A DNA stretch of 24,226 nt from Gammaproteobacteria bacterium (lineage in GTDB: Bacteria > Pseudomonadota > Gammaproteobacteria > Steroidobacterales > Rariloculaceae). Position numbers and translations under genes: made by a program. Shown here one piece after another: positions 22,554 to 24,226 of the stretch. Every line of letters begins with the position of its first letter. The stretch's first letter is position 1. Below the pieces are notes generated by a model. The model had not been told where the DNA came from and did no database searches. It was given only the letters and a program-made list of their open reading frames with translations. Location: the NCBI GenBank assembly GCA_016927175.1, contig JAFGNC010000034.1, positions 1-24,226 of the forward strand, read 5' to 3'.

Positions 22554-23903
22554 ATGTCGTCGGAGAACGTCAAGACCGGGCTCTATACCGCAGCCATTCT
22601 GGCTGTCCTCGGCCTGTCGGCCCTGGCGTGGGAGACCTTTGTTTCGAAGCCGTCCGGCTCGAGCGTTCCCGAGAGTCCTTCGGCCTCGGTGTGTGCCGGG
22701 CAGCAGGGCGACTGCGACGGTACCGAGCCGCGGCAAGCCGCTCCTGCGCCATCGGCGCCGCGCTCGACAGGCGCGCCATCGGCGTTGGACCCGACAACCT
22801 CGCCGTCGGCGCCGCGTTCGACAGCCGCGCCTTCGGCGACGGGCTCGGCAGCCGCGCCTTCGGCGGACCGTTCCGCACCGGTGCGCCCGGCAGCCGCGCC
22901 TTCACGCGTGGTGAAGTGGCATCCGGGACACTACATGCAGATCCTGCGCGGCCCGTGGCACCTGCGGCAGGACAACCGTTTTGCGCTCTACGACGAGATC
23001 GCCGACGAAGCGCGCATCGAAGGCGTGGTCGTGCCGATGCCGTGGTCCCAGCTCGAGCGCTCGCGCGGCGACTATGCCGCAGGCATTCGGCTGCTCGAGG
23101 CGGAGCTCGAGAAGCTCGAGAGCCTCGCCGTGCCGAAGCGGATGTTCGTGCGGATGATGGATTCGGGGTATCTCGACGAATGCCCTGCGACTTCGATGAT
23201 CCCGGAATACGTCACGGAGCTCGGCGGGACGTTCGACACGGGCAAGGGGTGCATGTGGCGCCGGTGGGACCCGACCGTCATGGGTTACTACATCGACATG
23301 CTGAAGGCCTACGCGGAAGCGCTCGACGACGAGCCGTTCTTCGAGGGCATCGTCGTGCTGCGCGAGCTACCGCTCGCATGGGGCGGAACCAAAGCGCCTC
23401 CGGATTACAACAACCGCCGCTACCGCGAGCAGCTGGACCGTTTGATGACCGAGGCCGTTGCCGCGTTCCGGACGTCGCTGGTCGTGTCGCCGACCAGCTG
23501 GGTCGGCTCGGAAGAGCACACGGTGCGCCACATCGAGCACGTGCACGCGATCGGCGGGGCAGTCGGCAACATGGACGTCTGCCCGGACTGCGAGATGTGG
23601 GCCGACCTCGCGATCCGCGGCGAGCTCGGCGAAACGGACTTTCGCGCGAAGATGCCCCTCGTCTACAGCGTCGAGACATCCGTTCTGGGGCTCGACGCCG
23701 TCGGGCCCGACGGCGGCTACACGCCGCCGCAGATCTATGAATGGGCGAACGACGTGCAGCGCGTCACGCACCTGTTCTGGGACCGTAACGACTACGCGGG
23801 CGCGCAGGAGCAGCGCTGGCCGGCGACGCTCGACTTCATCCGCTCGAATCCGCTGACGAACACCGCCTGCCCGGAGAATGTGGGCGCCTGCAGGACGGAC
23901 TGA
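22554..23903 (+). CDS. Membrane-anchored glycoside-hydrolase-like protein with repeat linker
   Basis: A 449-residue protein with one N-terminal transmembrane anchor (about 9-26, GLYTAAILAVLGLSALAW), so the rest is probably periplasmic. An Ala/Pro/Ser-rich linker with nine-residue repeats runs from 65 to about 117. The remaining part (from about 118, VVKWHPGHYMQIL) resembles TIM-barrel glycoside hydrolases of the GH5/GH42-like clan. It shows an early strand leading to EGVVVPMPWSQLERSRGDYAAGIRLLEAELEKL, then RMFVRMM, GIVVLRELPLAWGG with an acid/base-type Glu, and SLVVSPTSWVG. Catalytic residues cannot be fixed by eye and the family is not certain. The start has GAGGGAG just upstream. No neighbour indicates its substrate, though the surface-glycan genes are a few kilobases away. 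Confidence 0.65.
   Translation: MSSENVKTGLYTAAILAVLGLSALAWETFVSKPSGSSVPESPSASVCAGQQGDCDGTEPRQAAPAPSAPRSTGAPSALDPTTSPSAPRSTAAPSATGSAAAPSADRSAPVRPAAAPSRVVKWHPGHYMQILRGPWHLRQDNRFALYDEIADEARIEGVVVPMPWSQLERSRGDYAAGIRLLEAELEKLESLAVPKRMFVRMMDSGYLDECPATSMIPEYVTELGGTFDTGKGCMWRRWDPTVMGYYIDMLKAYAEALDDEPFFEGIVVLRELPLAWGGTKAPPDYNNRRYREQLDRLMTEAVAAFRTSLVVSPTSWVGSEEHTVRHIEHVHAIGGAVGNMDVCPDCEMWADLAIRGELGETDFRAKMPLVYSVETSVLGLDAVGPDGGYTPPQIYEWANDVQRVTHLFWDRNDYAGAQEQRWPATLDFIRSNPLTNTACPENVGACRTD
22746..22880 (+). repeat. 27-bp tandem repeat coding for a nine-residue linker unit
   Basis: Five consecutive degenerate 27-base units (starts 22746, 22773, 22800, 22827, 22854), each beginning G/T-CGCC-N-TCGGCG, encode APSAPRSTG, APSALDPTT, SPSAPRSTA, APSATGSAA and APSADRSAP. 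A partial sixth unit follows at 22896 after a 15-base interruption. The unit is in frame with the gene at 22554 and forms its linker. Confidence 0.8.
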
Positions 23904-23997
23904 TGCATCCGGCCGGAAGCTGCAGCAGGCACCGGGAGCTCGCGGAGACGGAAGCCGGTTCGCGCCACCGGCGGAGAGGGGGGCGCAGCCCTCGGGA

Positions 23998-24216
23998 CTA
24001 CAGGCGCTTCGGACGGCGCGAGCTCGGGCCTTTGGAGCCGGAAGGCTCCGTCGTCGTGCCGCTGTCATCGTCCCGCATGCGCGGCAGCAGCACTCTCGTG
24101 CGCCACACTTCGTAAGGGTCCCAGCCAGCCGCTTCGGGATGAGCCGCCTCGGGTCCGGAGGAGTCCTTCAGCGCATCCGCCTTGTGTTGCTCGATTCTCA
24201 GTATTTTCGCGGTCAT
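23998..24216 (-). CDS. Small hypothetical protein (72 aa)
   Basis: A 72-residue ORF starting MTAKILRIEQHKADAL, with a compact central motif GWDPYEVWRTRVLLPRM and a Ser/Pro/Lys/Arg-rich tail. The central segment has a protein-like composition, unlike the shadow ORFs around it, and short proteins with a similar D-P-Y-aromatic motif are common in Proteobacteria, though I cannot name a family. There is no signal peptide or membrane segment. Only ten bases remain before the window edge; AAGAAC precedes the ATG, so the ribosome-binding site is weak. It converges with the glycoside-hydrolase-like gene, 94 bases away. Confidence 0.55.
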   Translation of the reverse strand: MTAKILRIEQHKADALKDSSGPEAAHPEAAGWDPYEVWRTRVLLPRMRDDDSGTTTEPSGSKGPSSRRPKRL

Positions 24217-24226
24217 TGTTCTTATC

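Noticed and set aside
22570..22905. Minus-strand ORF with a repeated Ala-Arg-Leu motif opposite the hydrolase linker
   Set aside because: The periodicity only mirrors the 27-bp repeat of the plus-strand gene; there is no ribosome-binding site and no domain.

Overview
The window is GC-rich throughout and reads as a chromosomal piece from a high-GC Gammaproteobacterium or close relative. The clues are a DUF3450 periplasmic protein (a family found mainly in Gammaproteobacteria), tRNA genes that encode their own CCA ends, a tRNA-Cys/tRNA-Leu(UAA) pair like the cysT-leuZ part of the E. coli glyW-cysT-leuZ operon, and sigma70-like promoter elements. No taxon can be fixed from the sequence alone. 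I see no insertion sequence, phage gene, CRISPR array or replication origin.

Left part (1-8.7 kb), metabolic and housekeeping genes. A cut-off small membrane protein and a 51-residue basic protein are followed by a zinc-dependent alcohol dehydrogenase, a beta-keto acid cleavage enzyme (BKACE/DUF849) and a ferredoxin-NADP reductase-like flavoprotein, all on the plus strand. Facing them on the minus strand are a DnaJ-like protein (cbpA), a DUF3450 protein and a thiamine-diphosphate enzyme of the acetolactate synthase superfamily. That last gene has no ATG, GTG or TTG start; it sits directly behind the DUF3450 stop codon, with an ACG at good ribosome-binding distance. A HupE/UreJ-type membrane protein and a SYLF-domain secreted protein follow on the plus strand.

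Middle part (8.8-18.8 kb), two tRNAs and then a surface-polysaccharide cluster. A family 4 glycosyltransferase comes first. A tight plus-strand operon follows: glucose-1-phosphate cytidylyltransferase (rfbF), an extended SDR sugar-nucleotide enzyme, and three consecutive SAM methyltransferases with N-terminal Cys-pair domains of the sugar C-methyltransferase type. Converging on it are a Wzx-like flippase and a family 2 glycosyltransferase. Together these suggest a CDP-activated, possibly C-methyl-branched sugar that is placed on a lipid-linked glycan and flipped across the inner membrane. No recognisable CDP-glucose 4,6-dehydratase is present, so the pathway is incomplete or unusual within this window.

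Right part (18.8-24.2 kb), poorly characterised genes. They are a divergent class III nucleotidyl-cyclase-like protein, a DUF4240 protein with a C-terminal zinc ribbon, roughly 950 bases without a convincing gene, a membrane-anchored glycoside-hydrolase-like protein with a nine-residue tandem-repeat linker, and a small conserved-looking protein at the edge. The least understood items are the cyclase-like/DUF4240 pair, the three-methyltransferase sugar operon and the start-less TPP enzyme.
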